NCBI GenBank assembly: GCA_025769875.1
Contig: JAGFNK010000162.1
Coordinates: forward strand, 1 to 64,000
Source: Russula earlei
Lineage: Eukaryota > Basidiomycota > Agaricomycetes > Russulales > Russulaceae
Direction: 5' to 3'
DNA: 64,000 nucleotides
The notes under the pieces are model-generated. The model worked only from the letters and a program-made list of their open reading frames with translations, was not told the DNA's origin and did not search any database. A program made the position numbers and the translations under genes. The stretch's first letter is position 1; the number at the start of each line of letters is the position of its first letter. Of the stretch, positions 1 to 10,303 are shown piece by piece.

Positions 1-488
1 TGTCTGGTGAGAGACCTTGGGAATAATCAGATAAGGACTTGGGCAATGAACAGAATGTATGCACATTATGGACCAGCGCTGCACAACTAAAAGTGTGATA
101 GATACCATTGTTATAATCAAGCAATGCTGCCTGTATTTGCTGCTCATACATATGGTCTTGTGCTGGCTGACTGGACCACCTGTAACATGGCATTGATGCA
201 AGGTAGAACTACAATGATCTGAGTCAGCATACAGTGATCACCCAGCTGGAATCAAACTCCACCCTCTGCCATGACAGAAGGCATGATGCAGGCATGATGC
301 AGATGTGACCCCCAACCAAAACATTACTTGAAAAACACTGGATGGACCTCCAATTTTCTTTGCTAGAATGACATTAACTGCACTCAATAGTATAAGTATG
401 AAATTTTGAATGGAGTTGTTCAAGCAGATACAGGGAAAAATGAAACTGCCAAGATGGTGATACAGTGCCAAGTTCCCCATAACTGATA
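1..488 (-). repeat. Truncated, degenerate copy of the MITE family seen intact at 17694-18290
   Basis: Aligned by eye to the reverse complement of 17694-18290, this stretch shares block after block: the segment around 130-200 (ending in the accaccTGTAAC box), the 'gatcacccagctgg' box at 236-249, the segment 340-400, and the end near 477 that resembles the other copy's terminal 'agttccccata'. Many differences are CG to TG or CA. The window edge cuts the other end. There is no coding capacity; short ORFs here are fortuitous. Confidence 0.7.
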
Positions 489-827
489 GTATGGACAATC
501 AACAATGCCACACAACTTGCCAACCTCAGCTCTCATTTTGTTTGATTCTCCCCCCACTCCATTGAATCTGCTATGTCTCAGTCCATTGCCATGTGCCAGG
601 ATTGTGCTATGTTGCACTCTTCACGTTCCCCATCTACATTTTCATTACATTCATCTCCCTCCCCCCTTGCTCCCATTGTATCAAGCACTGTGTGCACCAG
701 CAAAATTGTTAAAGGCCCCTTTACCAACCAAGAATTCTTGAATCTTGAACTTGAACTTGGATTTCAGGATTTTCCACAAGTGACAGGAGTGACAGGAGTG
801 ATGTAAGTGATATGATGTATATAATAA
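489..827. other. AT-rich TE remnant between the MITE copy and the foldback element
   Basis: No gene is visible. The segment about 705-810 (aag/caagttcaagttcaag-like run, then acaggagtgacaggagtg) recurs in inverted orientation at about 10345-10450, at the left side of the hAT element. The foldback element therefore sits next to a remnant of the same family that lies beyond the copia element. Confidence 0.6.
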
Positions 828-2579
828 ATTACTGTCGTTTTCACATGACCTTGCACTTGCCATTTTTGGATGTCATTTCAAGTGCGAAAATAAAACTGCT
901 ATATCTCAACAGTTTCTCAACAGATTGCCTTGAAACTTTGACAGTAGAACCTTATATGTTGTATCTAGGTGCAGCTAAAATATGGGAGCCTAATATCTAG
1001 TTCTTGAAATGTCAATTTTCGGGTGGTGACATGAGTGCAAAACTTTGAACTGCCATATCTCAACTGTTTCTGAACCGATTGACTTGAAACTTCGACAGTG
1101 GGATCCCATGTACTGTATCTAGGTGCAGCCCAAGAGTTGGGGTCTGATTCTTAGTTTTTGAAGTTTCGGTTTTTGGGTGTGATCTGAGTTCGAAATTTCG
1201 ATCTGCCATATCTCAACCGTTTCTCAATAGATTGCCTTGAAACGTGGACAGTGGGACCTTATATACTGTATCTAGGTGCAGCAAAAATATGGGAGCCTAA
1301 TATTCAGTTTTTGAAGTTTCGAGTTTTGGGTGCCGAGCTGCATGCGAAATTTCGTACTGCCATGTCTCAACCATTTCTCAATGGATTGTCTTGAAACTTG
1401 GACAGTGGAACCTCATGCACTGTAGCTAGATGTTTCACTCGTTGGATGTTCACGTTTTGGGGTGCCAACCCCAAGCATGATAATATTACATTATCCCTAC
1501 AGCTGAATCCATCCATCCATGATATGATATGACTATTACAACTGTACCGCGCGAGAAGGGCACACTTAAGTTCATGGGGCTGGACAAGGACTGAGGGAAG
1601 AGTGAAAGAGACAAAATTGAAATGATGACGCGAGGCTGTGCGTCGAGGCAGCAATAGGCATCGGCACAGGGTACATGTGTGTGTAGCTTCTTCAGTGAGT
1701 CTTCGGCCTCGCGCGCGTGTGGTCACATCGTCGCAAAGGGGGGTGTGCACGTTCTGAGGTGTTGCCATGCATTGGAACGTGGGCACAGTGCAGGGGAAGC
1801 AGGAGGGAGGAGTGTGCTTGCGTCGTGTGTCAAATGTGTCGTCACGACGTGGTGTTGCCAGACGTCGGCCATGTTGCTGATATTGGTGCTGCTGCTGTTG
1901 TTGTTGTTGTTGTTGATCCTGGTGCTGCTGTCATGGCAGAGGCTGAGGCAGTGGTCGTTTGAGGCAATGGGGTGGCGAGAGGCAAGGGCGTAGGCTGATG
2001 GCGTTATGGAAAAGCGTGAGCGTCTGAAGGGGTGACTTGTGTGTTGCTCGTGCTGTCATCTTGTGGGCAGCGGCGACTGAGGTCTTCGCCACTGCAGGTG
2101 ATGGCAGCGCTCGTGGGTGAGGTTGTACGTATGGATGGGGATGCAGGTGGAAGGGGAGGAGTGGTGCGGCGTGGTGCTTGCATCGGCGACTTCTCCTGTG
2201 GCGACATCGTGGTGGCGGCTGGTGATCTTTCTGTGGGGCAGCGTCGAGGTAATGATGGGCGATGCTGGACGTGCAGGGAACCGCAGGGACGACGGGAGTG
2301 GGCAATGTGAAGGCGTGACATTTCGGCAACCGTACCCGCTGTTACGGGGCAGGGTGGGGAACGTGGCGGCGTGGGTTTTGCCTGGAGTCGCGTAGAAGCG
2401 CGGCTGTGTGCGCGCATATGTTGGGCAGCAGAGAGGTGATGTCGTGCCGGGCGGGAGAGCGGGTAAACGCGCGCACGCACCGAGGGGGTCCAGGGGGCAT
2501 GATCCATTCGTCGTGAAGGGAAGTAGGATGTTCACATCCTCAGAAAGCGCCGAAGAGTGTCCTGCCGGTGAGAAGGGAC
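828..2579 (+). repeat. Left arm of the giant inverted repeat
   Basis: It is matched base for base by the reverse complement of 2988-4739, with only scattered substitutions. The ones I checked are mostly CG versus TG/CA, for example at the 'gcgccgaaga' / 'gcaccaaaga' site near the inner end. The equal arm lengths suggest few or no net indels since duplication. Confidence 0.9.
898..1440 (+). repeat. Four-unit tandem repeat, period about 153 bp (left arm)
   Basis: Units begin near 898, 1051, 1204 and 1359 with a gcCATATCTCAAC-like box, followed by gattgNCTTGAAAC, GACAGTGG, TGTATCTAGGTGCAGC and a tail ending in the palindrome CGAAATTTCG (clean in the third and fourth junctions). The last unit is truncated. 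Units differ by 10-25% by eye, so the array is older than the arm duplication. Confidence 0.85.
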
Positions 2580-2639
2580 TGAGCGCGACGTGTCCACAGC
2601 GACGTCGCTCAGAGGTGCCTTGGACTCCGATGTTGAGGA

Positions 2640-2740
2640 TGCAAGAAGTAGACCCTGTCTCTTCAAAGGTCTCCCGGATTGCCGTCATTTGATACAAATC
2701 ATCCTGCTTCCTGTTGCGGTTGCCTCCAGGAGAGACCTGG
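2640..2740 (-). pseudogene. Captured fragment of a Nudix hydrolase gene in the foldback loop
   Basis: On the minus strand the loop reads SPGGNRNRKQDD followed by TAIRETFEETG. This is the Nudix box (GG...RE..EE.G) with the spacing seen in fungal Nudix proteins that have a two-residue longer glycine loop; one acidic position is Asp rather than Glu. A consensus-like acceptor (acccag) precedes it, as if an intron boundary had been carried along. Only about 35 codons look like the family and nothing upstream or downstream continues the domain, so it is a fragment and not a working enzyme. It lies wholly in the unpaired loop, outside both arms. Confidence 0.65.
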
Positions 2741-2987
2741 GTGATACGGACTGTGGGTGGGATCAGCCAAAGGTATGCGCACAATGTCACCACCACTTGG
2801 ATAAGCAATACATAGATTCAAATAGCATGAGAATGTGCGAGTAAGCACTCCAAGTGCTAGCATGCACAAGCAAAAAGAAAATCCGGAACCGCGATTGCGA
2901 ATACGAGACTACAGATAGGAAAACAAGAGAGAGACAAGCGATCCGACTTATTCCTACATAGGTCCCCTGGTGCTTTTCTTATAGCTC

Positions 2988-4739
2988 GTCCCTTCTCACC
3001 GGCAGGACACTCTTTGGTGCTTTCTGAGGATGTGAACATCCTACTTCCCTTCACGACGAATGGATCACGCCCCCTGGACCCCCTCAGTGCATGCGCACGT
3101 TTACCCTGCTCTCCCACCCGGCACGACATCACCTCTCTGCTGCCCAATGTATGTGCGCACACAGCCGCGCTTCTACGCGACTCCAGGCAAAACCCACGCT
3201 GCCGCGTTCCCCACCCTGCCCCGTAACAGCAGGTACGGCTTGCCAAAATGTCACGCCTTCACATCGCCCGCTCCCGTCATCCCTGCGGTTCCCGCACGTC
3301 CAGGCATCGCCCATCATTACCTCGACGCTGCCCCGCAGAAAGATCACCAGCCGCCACCACGATGTCACCACAGGAGAAGTCGCCGATGCAAGCACCACGC
3401 CACACCACTCCTCCCCTTCCACCAGCATCCCCATCCATATGTACAACCTCACCCACGAGCGCTGCCATCACCTGCAGTGGCTGAAGACCTCAGTCACCAC
3501 ACCCACAAGATGACAGCACGAGCAACACGCAAGTCACCCCCTCAGACTGCTCACGCTTTTCCATAACGCCATCGCCTACGCCCTTGCCTCTCGCCACCCC
3601 ATTGCCTCAAACGACCACGCCTCAGCCTCTGCCATGACAGCAGCACCAGGATCAACGACAACAACAACAGCAGCAGCACCAATATCAGCAAAACGGCCTG
3701 ACGCCTGACAACACCACGTCGCGACGACACATTTGACACACGACACAAGCACACTCCTCCCTCCTGCTTCCCCGCACTGTGCCCACGTTCCAACTGCATG
3801 GCAACACCTCAGAACGTGCACACCCCCCTTTGCGACGATGTGACCATGTGCGCGCGAGGCCGAAAGACTCACTGAAGAAGCTACACGCACATGTACCTGT
3901 GCCGATGCCTATTGCTGCCTCGACGCACAGCCTCACGTCATCATTTCAATTTTGTCTCTTTCACTCTTCCCTCAGTCCTTGTCCAGCCCCATGAACTTAA
4001 GTGTGCCCTTCTCGCGCGGTACAGTTGTAATAGTCATATCATATCATGGATGGATGGATTCAGCTGTAGGGATAATGTAATATTATCATGCTTGGGGTTG
4101 GCACCCCAAAACGTGAACATCCAACGAGTGAAACATCTAGCTACAGTGCATGAGGTTCCACTGTCCAAGTTTCAAGACAATCCATTGAGAAATGGTTGAG
4201 ACATGGCAGTACGAAATTTCGCATGCAGCTCGGCACCCAAAACTCGAAACTTCAAAAACTGAATATTAGGCTCCCATATTTTTGCTGCACCTAGATACAG
4301 TATATAAGGTCCCACTGTCCACGTTTCAAGGCAATCTATTGAGAAACGGTTGAGATATGGCAGATCGAAATTTCGAACTCAGATCACACCCAAAAACCGA
4401 AACTTCAAAAACTAAGAATCAGACCCCAACTCTTGGGCTGCACCTAGATACAGTACATGGGATCCCACTGTCGAAGTTTCAAGTCAATCGGTTCAGAAAC
4501 AGTTGAGATATGGCAGTTCAAAGTTTTGCACTCATGTCACCACCCGAAAATCAACATTTCAAGAACTAGATATTAGGCTCCCATATTTTAGCTGCACCTA
4601 GATACAACATATAAGGTTCTACTGTCAAAGTTTCAAGGCAATCTGTTGAGAAACTGTTGAGATATAGCAGTTTTATTTTCGCACTCGAAATGACATTCAA
4701 AAATGGCAAGTGCAAGGTCACAGTGAAAACGACAGTAAT
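2988..4739 (-). repeat. Right arm of the giant inverted repeat
   Basis: Mirror of 828-2579. The inner end starts gtcccttctcaccgg and the outer end finishes cgacagtaat. ORFs such as 3060-3566 (+) duplicate those on the opposite strand of the left arm and are best read as palindrome shadows. Confidence 0.9.
4128..4670 (-). repeat. Four-unit tandem repeat, period about 153 bp (right arm)
   Basis: Reverse-complement copy of the array at 898-1440, unit for unit. The inverted duplication therefore happened after the tandem array formed. Confidence 0.85.
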
Positions 4740-5027
4740 ATGGATTTTTTTTCTGTTATGATTTGCATATTCACATATATGGGGTTACACATGATGTGTC
4801 AGCATCAAACTTGGAGTCAAGCTCAACATCTGGGTGCTTGCAGCCCCATTTGCACCAGAGCTGCACATACAAAAGTTGCACAAACAGGTGCACCCACACA
4901 TCAGTGACACATTTTCTGCCTTAGTGACATGCTTGCCATACCCCACTTGGAAGGAGCAGAAGGAGGGGGCTAAAAAAAAAAATTTACATTTCACATGTAA
5001 ACCTCACACATGAATGCAAATCACACC
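4740..5027. other. Non-coding spacer between foldback element and copia LTR
   Basis: AT-rich, with a run of A at 4972-4982 and no recognisable gene. Its last five bases, acacc (5023-5027), are one copy of the copia target-site duplication. Confidence 0.6.
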
Positions 5028-5506
5028 TGTTGAAAATGCACAGTGTGTGTGATTAGATAGCAGCAGATGATAAGATCACAGGCAGATCTATCAGACAATA
5101 GTTCAGTTTAGTTGATACAAAACTGATATAAATAGTGTACCTATCAGACAATAGCTACAACGCGTTATCAGTAAAGAGTGATAAGATATCGTAGACTAAG
5201 TACTCACTTCAGTTTAGTTGATACAAAACTGAAGTGATCTATGTGCTTTGTGGCATTCTTGAGTACCTGAGACCGCCACTAAGTGCAGTGCAGCTAACTA
5301 CCATTATGGATCACTAAGTATGTCCAAGGATCAGTGGTAACTAGCTACCAATTGTCCAAAATCATCTAATCAATGTCTCTAATGCGTGCTGCAGCGTATG
5401 AGCTGAAGCTGGTAATGCCCAGTCCGGGTGATCCGATGTGTCAACGCATCAGAGTTGTGATTGCATCACAACGCACCTGGGGCTCAGGCCAGTGCTGATC
5501 TCAACA
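5028..5506 (-). repeat. 3' LTR of the copia element
   Basis: 479 bp, TG...CA ends, same length as the 5' LTR. In element orientation it is the downstream copy, because the coding order runs from high to low coordinates. Confidence 0.95.
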
Positions 5507-5515
5507 TTCCCCCAT
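5507..5515 (-). other. Polypurine tract of the copia element
   Basis: Immediately inside the 3' LTR the minus strand reads atgggggaa, a purine run at the position where plus-strand DNA synthesis is primed. Confidence 0.7.
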
Positions 5516-5753
5516 GATTAGGACAGTCGGTAGGTCAGATCAAAGGAGACCTAAACCATCGATGAAGGCCCGAAGCAACGCATGAGCAAGCGGCTTGGTG
5601 AGGCCATCAGCAAGCATCTCTCCTGTAGGTGTATGGATCAGTGTGACCAGTCCATCTTCAATATATTGGTGAATGGTGTGATGCTTGATAGGGATATGTT
5701 TTGATTGTCTTCCAGTGACTGGAATGAGCGTGAGATCAACTGCACCTTTGTTA

Positions 5754-7492
5754 TCACCATGTATTGGAATTGGATCGGAGATTTGGTAGCCGATCTTGGA
5801 GAAGAAGCTCCAATACCACGCGGCTTGTGTCGGCTAATGCCATATATTCAGCTTGAGTGGTACTTTGGGCAACAGTCTTCTGTTTGCACAATGACCAAGA
5901 GATCACAGCGCTAGATAGTAGAAAGACATAGCCCAAGGTGGAACAAAAGTCATCTGCATTGTCTCCGAGGCTAGAGTCGGAGAACCCATGTAGTCCGCTA
6001 TCGCGCACGCCATCATAACACAGCTTAAGATCTAAAGTGCTGTTAAGATAAGATAGCACATATTTAGCAAGGCGTAGATGTTGCGATGAGGGATTAGATG
6101 AGTATTGGGCGAGTCAAGAGACTGCAAATGATATGTCTGGTCTTGTCCCGATCTGCACATAGAGAAGGCTGCCAATAATACATTGAAAGTGTTTTATTTC
6201 ATCAGGCGTTGCCTTTCCAGAGTGCTTGACCAAGTGGACATCTGCCCTGGAGGGCGGACCAGATTGGAATCCACCATCCCGAAGCAATTGATGATCTCCA
6301 AGATGTATCTAGATTGATCAATGTCTAGCCGCTTAGCTGAGTGATCACGCATGACGTGAATCCCAAGATAGGACTTGATCTCTCCTAGATCAGTCATCTC
6401 GTAGCGCGTGGACAATGATCTCTTAATATCTGCAATCAGTGGGAGTGAATCGCCTAAGATGGTGACATCATCAACATAGAGGATAATGATTATGGTCCCC
6501 CCCGCATCTTGGCAATGATAAACTCCAGCATCTGAGTTTGTGCGTGTGAAGCCGAGTCCAGTGAGCACTCCATGGAACTGCAAGTTCCATGCGCACGAGG
6601 CTTGTTTGAGGCTGTAGAGTGCCTTCTTTAAGTGACAGACTTTGTCTTCCTGGTTCGGAGTGATGAAACCTTGAGGTTGCTCCATGTAGATCTCTTCCTC
6701 CAGTGTGCCATTGAGGAACGCTGACTTGACGTCCATTTGGTGGATCTCCCAATTTTCCAGCGTGGCCAATGCTAGTAGCAGTCTCAAAGACTCAAACCTG
6801 GCAACTGGTGAGAAGGTTTCATCATAATCAATTCCCTCTACTTGGGTGAACCCCTTTGCAACCAAACACATGCGAAATCTGTCATCAGATTTGTGTGCAA
6901 ACACCCATCTTGATCTGATGGCCTTATGGCCCGGCGGTAGATCAACAAGATCCCAGGTACCATTTTTAGCAAGTGCATTGATCTCATATTGACACGCGGC
7001 TCTCCATTCATTGGCAGATTCCGATGACATGGCTTCCTGAAACGTAGCCAGAGTGATCGCTTCTGCCATCACTAAGAGTGCTGTATGCAATAGGCGCCCC
7101 CCCACATCTGCATTAGTAGTAACAAATCTAGGATTAGGATGCGGATTAGACCGAAGATGTCTAGGGGAGGGTGGACGCAGTGGACCAAAGGACGGTCCCA
7201 GTAAGGCCAAGTGAGGCTGGTGCAGACAAACTTGGTGCACAGGCTGCATGTGGCATGGCAGAGTGTGCGGAACAGGCTGAGTGGAAGGGGTATGATAAAG
7301 TGAATTTGGTGTATTGGGATTTAGTGGGGTTTCCGGAGGTGTGGGACTAGGCGCGCATGCTTCTGGTTGATAAGGATAAGGGACAGTGAGTATCTCCGGT
7401 CCTAAAGGGACCAAGGATTGCGCCAGAGGAGGAGCGACACTAGCATCTCCCCTGGCTGGTAGTATGCGCTCATCGAAGATGACATCGCGCAA
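5754..7492 (-). pseudogene. copia reverse transcriptase and RNase H (broken)
   Basis: 7492-6194 encodes an RVT_2-type reverse transcriptase. Visible are the entry segment around NEWRAACQYEINAL, the LVAKGFTQVEGIDYDETFSPVAR block, DVKSAFLNG, and the catalytic YVDDVTI box. 6059-5754 encodes the RNase H part with QKTVAQSTTQAEYMAL, in which the usual acidic position of the TEAEY motif is Gln. The two pieces are separated by in-frame stops (about 6060-6193). In Ty1/copia these are parts of one polyprotein that copies the element's RNA. Confidence 0.9.
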
Positions 7493-7525
7493 TAAAAATA
7501 ACTTTTGGGTAGATTGATTCCAGAG

Positions 7526-8160
7526 TCAATAACCCTTAGACCCAGACTCATACCCAACGAAGATCATCTTGACCAATCTTGGATCAAGCTTCTTCCATTT
7601 GTTGGCAGGCATGTTTACATATGCCTTACATCTGAAGACGCGGAAATAGGAGACGTCCGGAATGTGACCATCCATCCATAATGTATGAGGTGTGTGCCAA
7701 TTAAGAACGTGAGTAGGAGTCCAATTGTGAATGTGAACAGCTGCATCAGTAGCAAGCTCCCAGAACCCAAGACTGAGACCAGCAGCATGAATCATGGTGC
7801 GCATCTTATCTTCAAGGGTTCGGTTCCATTGTTCAGCAACTCCGTTCTGTTGTGGCGACCTGGTATTGTTAATCTGTGTTCGATCCCCTGTTGATCTAAG
7901 ACCAATCTGAGTGCGCCCAACAAGTACTCCCCTCTGCGATCTGAGTGCAATGCTTTGATTTTATCACGAGTCTGATTTTCCGACCATGCAAGATATTTCT
8001 TAAACGCATCGGCACACTGATCTTTAGATTTGAGGAAGTACACTACTCCATAGCGAGAGTAGTCATCAATGAACGTTGCCCAGTAGTTGGCGCCTCAGAT
8101 AGACCAGACCTGCATCGGACCGGCTAAGTCAGTATGGATGATTTGTAGCCGACAATCTGA
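7526..8160 (-). pseudogene. copia integrase (frameshifted)
   Basis: 8043-7792 carries the HSDRRGEYL region of the catalytic core. 7804-7526 carries MRTMIHAAGLS, then WTPT and the FRVFRCKAYV block typical of copia integrases. The reading frame changes near 7855: the conserved SPQQNGVAEQWNR stretch is in a third frame, so at least one indel has destroyed the ORF. Confidence 0.85.
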
Positions 8161-8164
8161 TCGC

Positions 8165-9590
8165 TTATGGGAGGCCGAGAAAGGTAGTCGTGTCTGTTTG
8201 CCAAGTTTCGCACCCCTGGCAAGGGGAGTGATCGCGATCCTTGGGGTTAAGCGAGATTCCATTAACAGAATTGCTGTGAGTGATTAACGCGTGGTGAGAC
8301 ATATGTCCCATGTGCTGATGCCTGATGTGAAGTGGTAATACACCTGATTGCATGTGGAGAGCTGGAGATGAGAAATCAATGTAGAATAGATTGTGCTCCA
8401 GGTATCCTTGTGCGATCTTCTGATCTTTGATGTAGATTTGACACTCCTTTTGAGTAAATGTGATGTGTCCCCCCTTCTGGAGCAGCATGCTGACTGAGAA
8501 GTAACATGCATTGGCCTCCGGAACATGCATAATGTCTGTGAGGGTCAATTGAATATCTCCATTTCCTCTGGGCAGTAGGACGGACACTGATCTGGTCCCG
8601 ATCTGCTTGATGATTGCGTGACCTCCAAGATTGACTGACCTGGAGGCCGGAGCGTAGGTGACGAAGTCAGTCTGGGATGGACTAATATGATGGGTTGCTC
8701 CGGAGTCAATCATCCAGCAGGATCTAGCTGCCGTATAAAGGGAAATTCGAATATAATTTTCATCATCCAAGACCTCCGTAATAGTAACACTAGTCTCTAC
8801 TATGTGCTTGTTGACCTTTCTGTTAGTTCCTGCGCTGGTCTCCGACTCTTTCTTCACCTTCTCCTCCTCATCCTTTTTCTTCTTTCTGCACTCCGGAGAC
8901 TTGTGTCCAAGTTTCTGACAATAATAGCATTTTATTTTGGGCTTGTCTTTGTCCTTTTTGACTGGAGCGACTTTGTTAAGAGATGTGGAGGAACCGGCCC
9001 AGGCGACTTTCCTCATTGAGGATCTGATCTTGGATCATCTGGGGATTAAGATCAGCGGGATCACCACCGGCTAAGATAGTTTGTGCTAGACCCAAGTAAG
9101 CTTTGGGTAAAGCTCAGAGAATGATAAGACTGTAGAGGCCATCGGGAATGATGTATTTGTTGTTTTGGAGATTGATTCGCACATCATTTAGTTTCTGTAG
9201 CTGCAGGATCATGGGACTTGTGTCATCCAAGGATGTAGCAGAGAGTGCAGTCCATGTGTTGAACGTGGACATAGATCCGACGCTGCTGCTGATGTGTTTG
9301 AGTTCGTCCCACTTGAGTTTGCAAGTACTGAATTTGGCATCACTTATCCGGACTAGTATGTCCAGCTGAATGTAAAGATCAAAGACGCCTTCTAGTGCCA
9401 ATTCTTCAGCAGTCCCAGTTGGCATCACCAGAAGGTTTGGTATCAGTTAAGTGACGATTGAAGCCATTCATCTTGGTGATAGCTTCAAAGCGCTTTGACC
9501 AAAGTGACCAATTAGCTGCACCCAAGATCTCCATCGAGATTCCAGCAGGTTGCATAAAGATGGGGGGGAGTGTCATTTGGAAATGTTAGG
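8165..9590 (-). pseudogene. copia gag and aspartic protease region (broken)
   Basis: The 283-codon ORF 9016-8165 starts in gag with a CCHC zinc knuckle (CYYCQKLGHKSPEC) and continues into the protease with the WMIDSGATHHIS active-site motif. The N-terminal gag part lies in other frames at about 9590-9020, for example 9428-9114, so gag is interrupted by stops and shifts. Confidence 0.85.
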
Positions 9591-9812
9591 TAATAGGGAG
9601 AGTGCCAATCCGGACCAGCGGAGCAATTATAGCTGGATCAATTAGAGATCAAATCAGTATCTTTGACATGTGATGTAACTGCATGCGTGTCAATCCTTTG
9701 GCTCCAGGGACCAAGGGAGTAAGATGTCATCTGATAACAGAGGTTTGTGGGGAAGGGAGGTGTTATAGGAATAAACGTGTGTGGTGATCTCTGTGGACTT
9801 TAGATATGGGCA

Positions 9813-9824
9813 GGGCCCATAACC
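9813..9824 (-). other. Primer-binding site, half-tRNA(iMet) type
   Basis: Directly inside the 5' LTR the element reads GGTTATGGGCCC. This is complementary to the anticodon stem-loop of eukaryotic initiator methionine tRNA (GGGCCCAUAACC), not to a tRNA 3' end. It matches the half-tRNA priming known for Drosophila copia. Confidence 0.8.
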
Positions 9825-10303
9825 TGTTGAAAATGTGCAGTGTGTGTAATTAGATAGCAGCAGATGATAAGATCGCAGGCAGATCTATCAGACAATAGTT
9901 CAGTTTAGTTGATACAAAACTGATATAAATAGTGTACCTATCAGACAATAGCTGCAATGCGTTATCAGTACAGAGCGATAAGATATCATAGACGAAGTAC
10001 TCACTTCAGTTTAGTTGATACAAAACTGAAGTGATCTACATGCTTTGTGGTGTTCTTAAGTACCTGAGACTGCCACTAAGTGCAGTGCAGCTAACTACCA
10101 TTATGGATCACTAAGTATGTCCAAGGATCAGTGGTAACTAGCTACCAATTGTCCAAAATCATCTAATCAATGTCTCTAATGTGTGCTGCAGCATATGAGC
10201 TGAAGCCGGTAATGCCCAGTCCAGGTGATCCGACGCGTCAACGCATCAGAGTTGTGATTGCATCACAACGCACCTGGGGCTCAGGCCAGTGCTGATCTCA
10301 ACA
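9825..10303 (-). repeat. 5' LTR of the copia element
   Basis: 479 bp, same ends as 5028-5506. By hand count it differs from the other LTR at about 22 positions, of which about 20 are transitions, most at CG/TG/CA sites. Confidence 0.95.

Larger units (their letters stand above)
828..4739. mobile_element. 3.9 kb foldback (giant inverted-repeat) element
   Basis: Positions 828-2579 and 2988-4739 are near-perfect reverse complements, both 1752 bp, around a loop of about 408 bp. The termini read attactgtcgttttca / tgaaaacgacagtaat. Outer parts of the arms are AT-rich and hold a four-unit tandem repeat; inner parts (about 1900-2580) are GC-rich with a CTG/TTG microsatellite. Many ORFs occur in mirrored pairs, as expected from the palindrome, and none resembles a transposase. 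I could not find a clear target duplication. A foldback-type DNA transposon or a large palindromic duplication would both fit. Confidence 0.85.
5028..10303 (-). mobile_element. Ty1/copia LTR retrotransposon, full length, inactivated
   Basis: Two 479 bp LTRs (5028-5506 and 9825-10303) start TGTTGA and end TCAACA. They are flanked by a perfect 5 bp duplication acacc (5023-5027 and 10304-10308). Read on the minus strand the order is gag, protease, integrase, reverse transcriptase, RNase H, which is the Ty1/copia order. The body is broken by stops and frameshifts, for example at about 7855 in integrase and between RT and RNase H. The LTRs differ at about 22 sites, so the insertion is not recent. 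Confidence 0.95.

Noticed and set aside
2004..3566. Several 100-250 codon ORFs in the palindrome arms as genes
   Set aside because: They occur in mirrored pairs on opposite strands, are Arg/Pro/His-rich and match no family; GC-rich palindromic DNA explains them.
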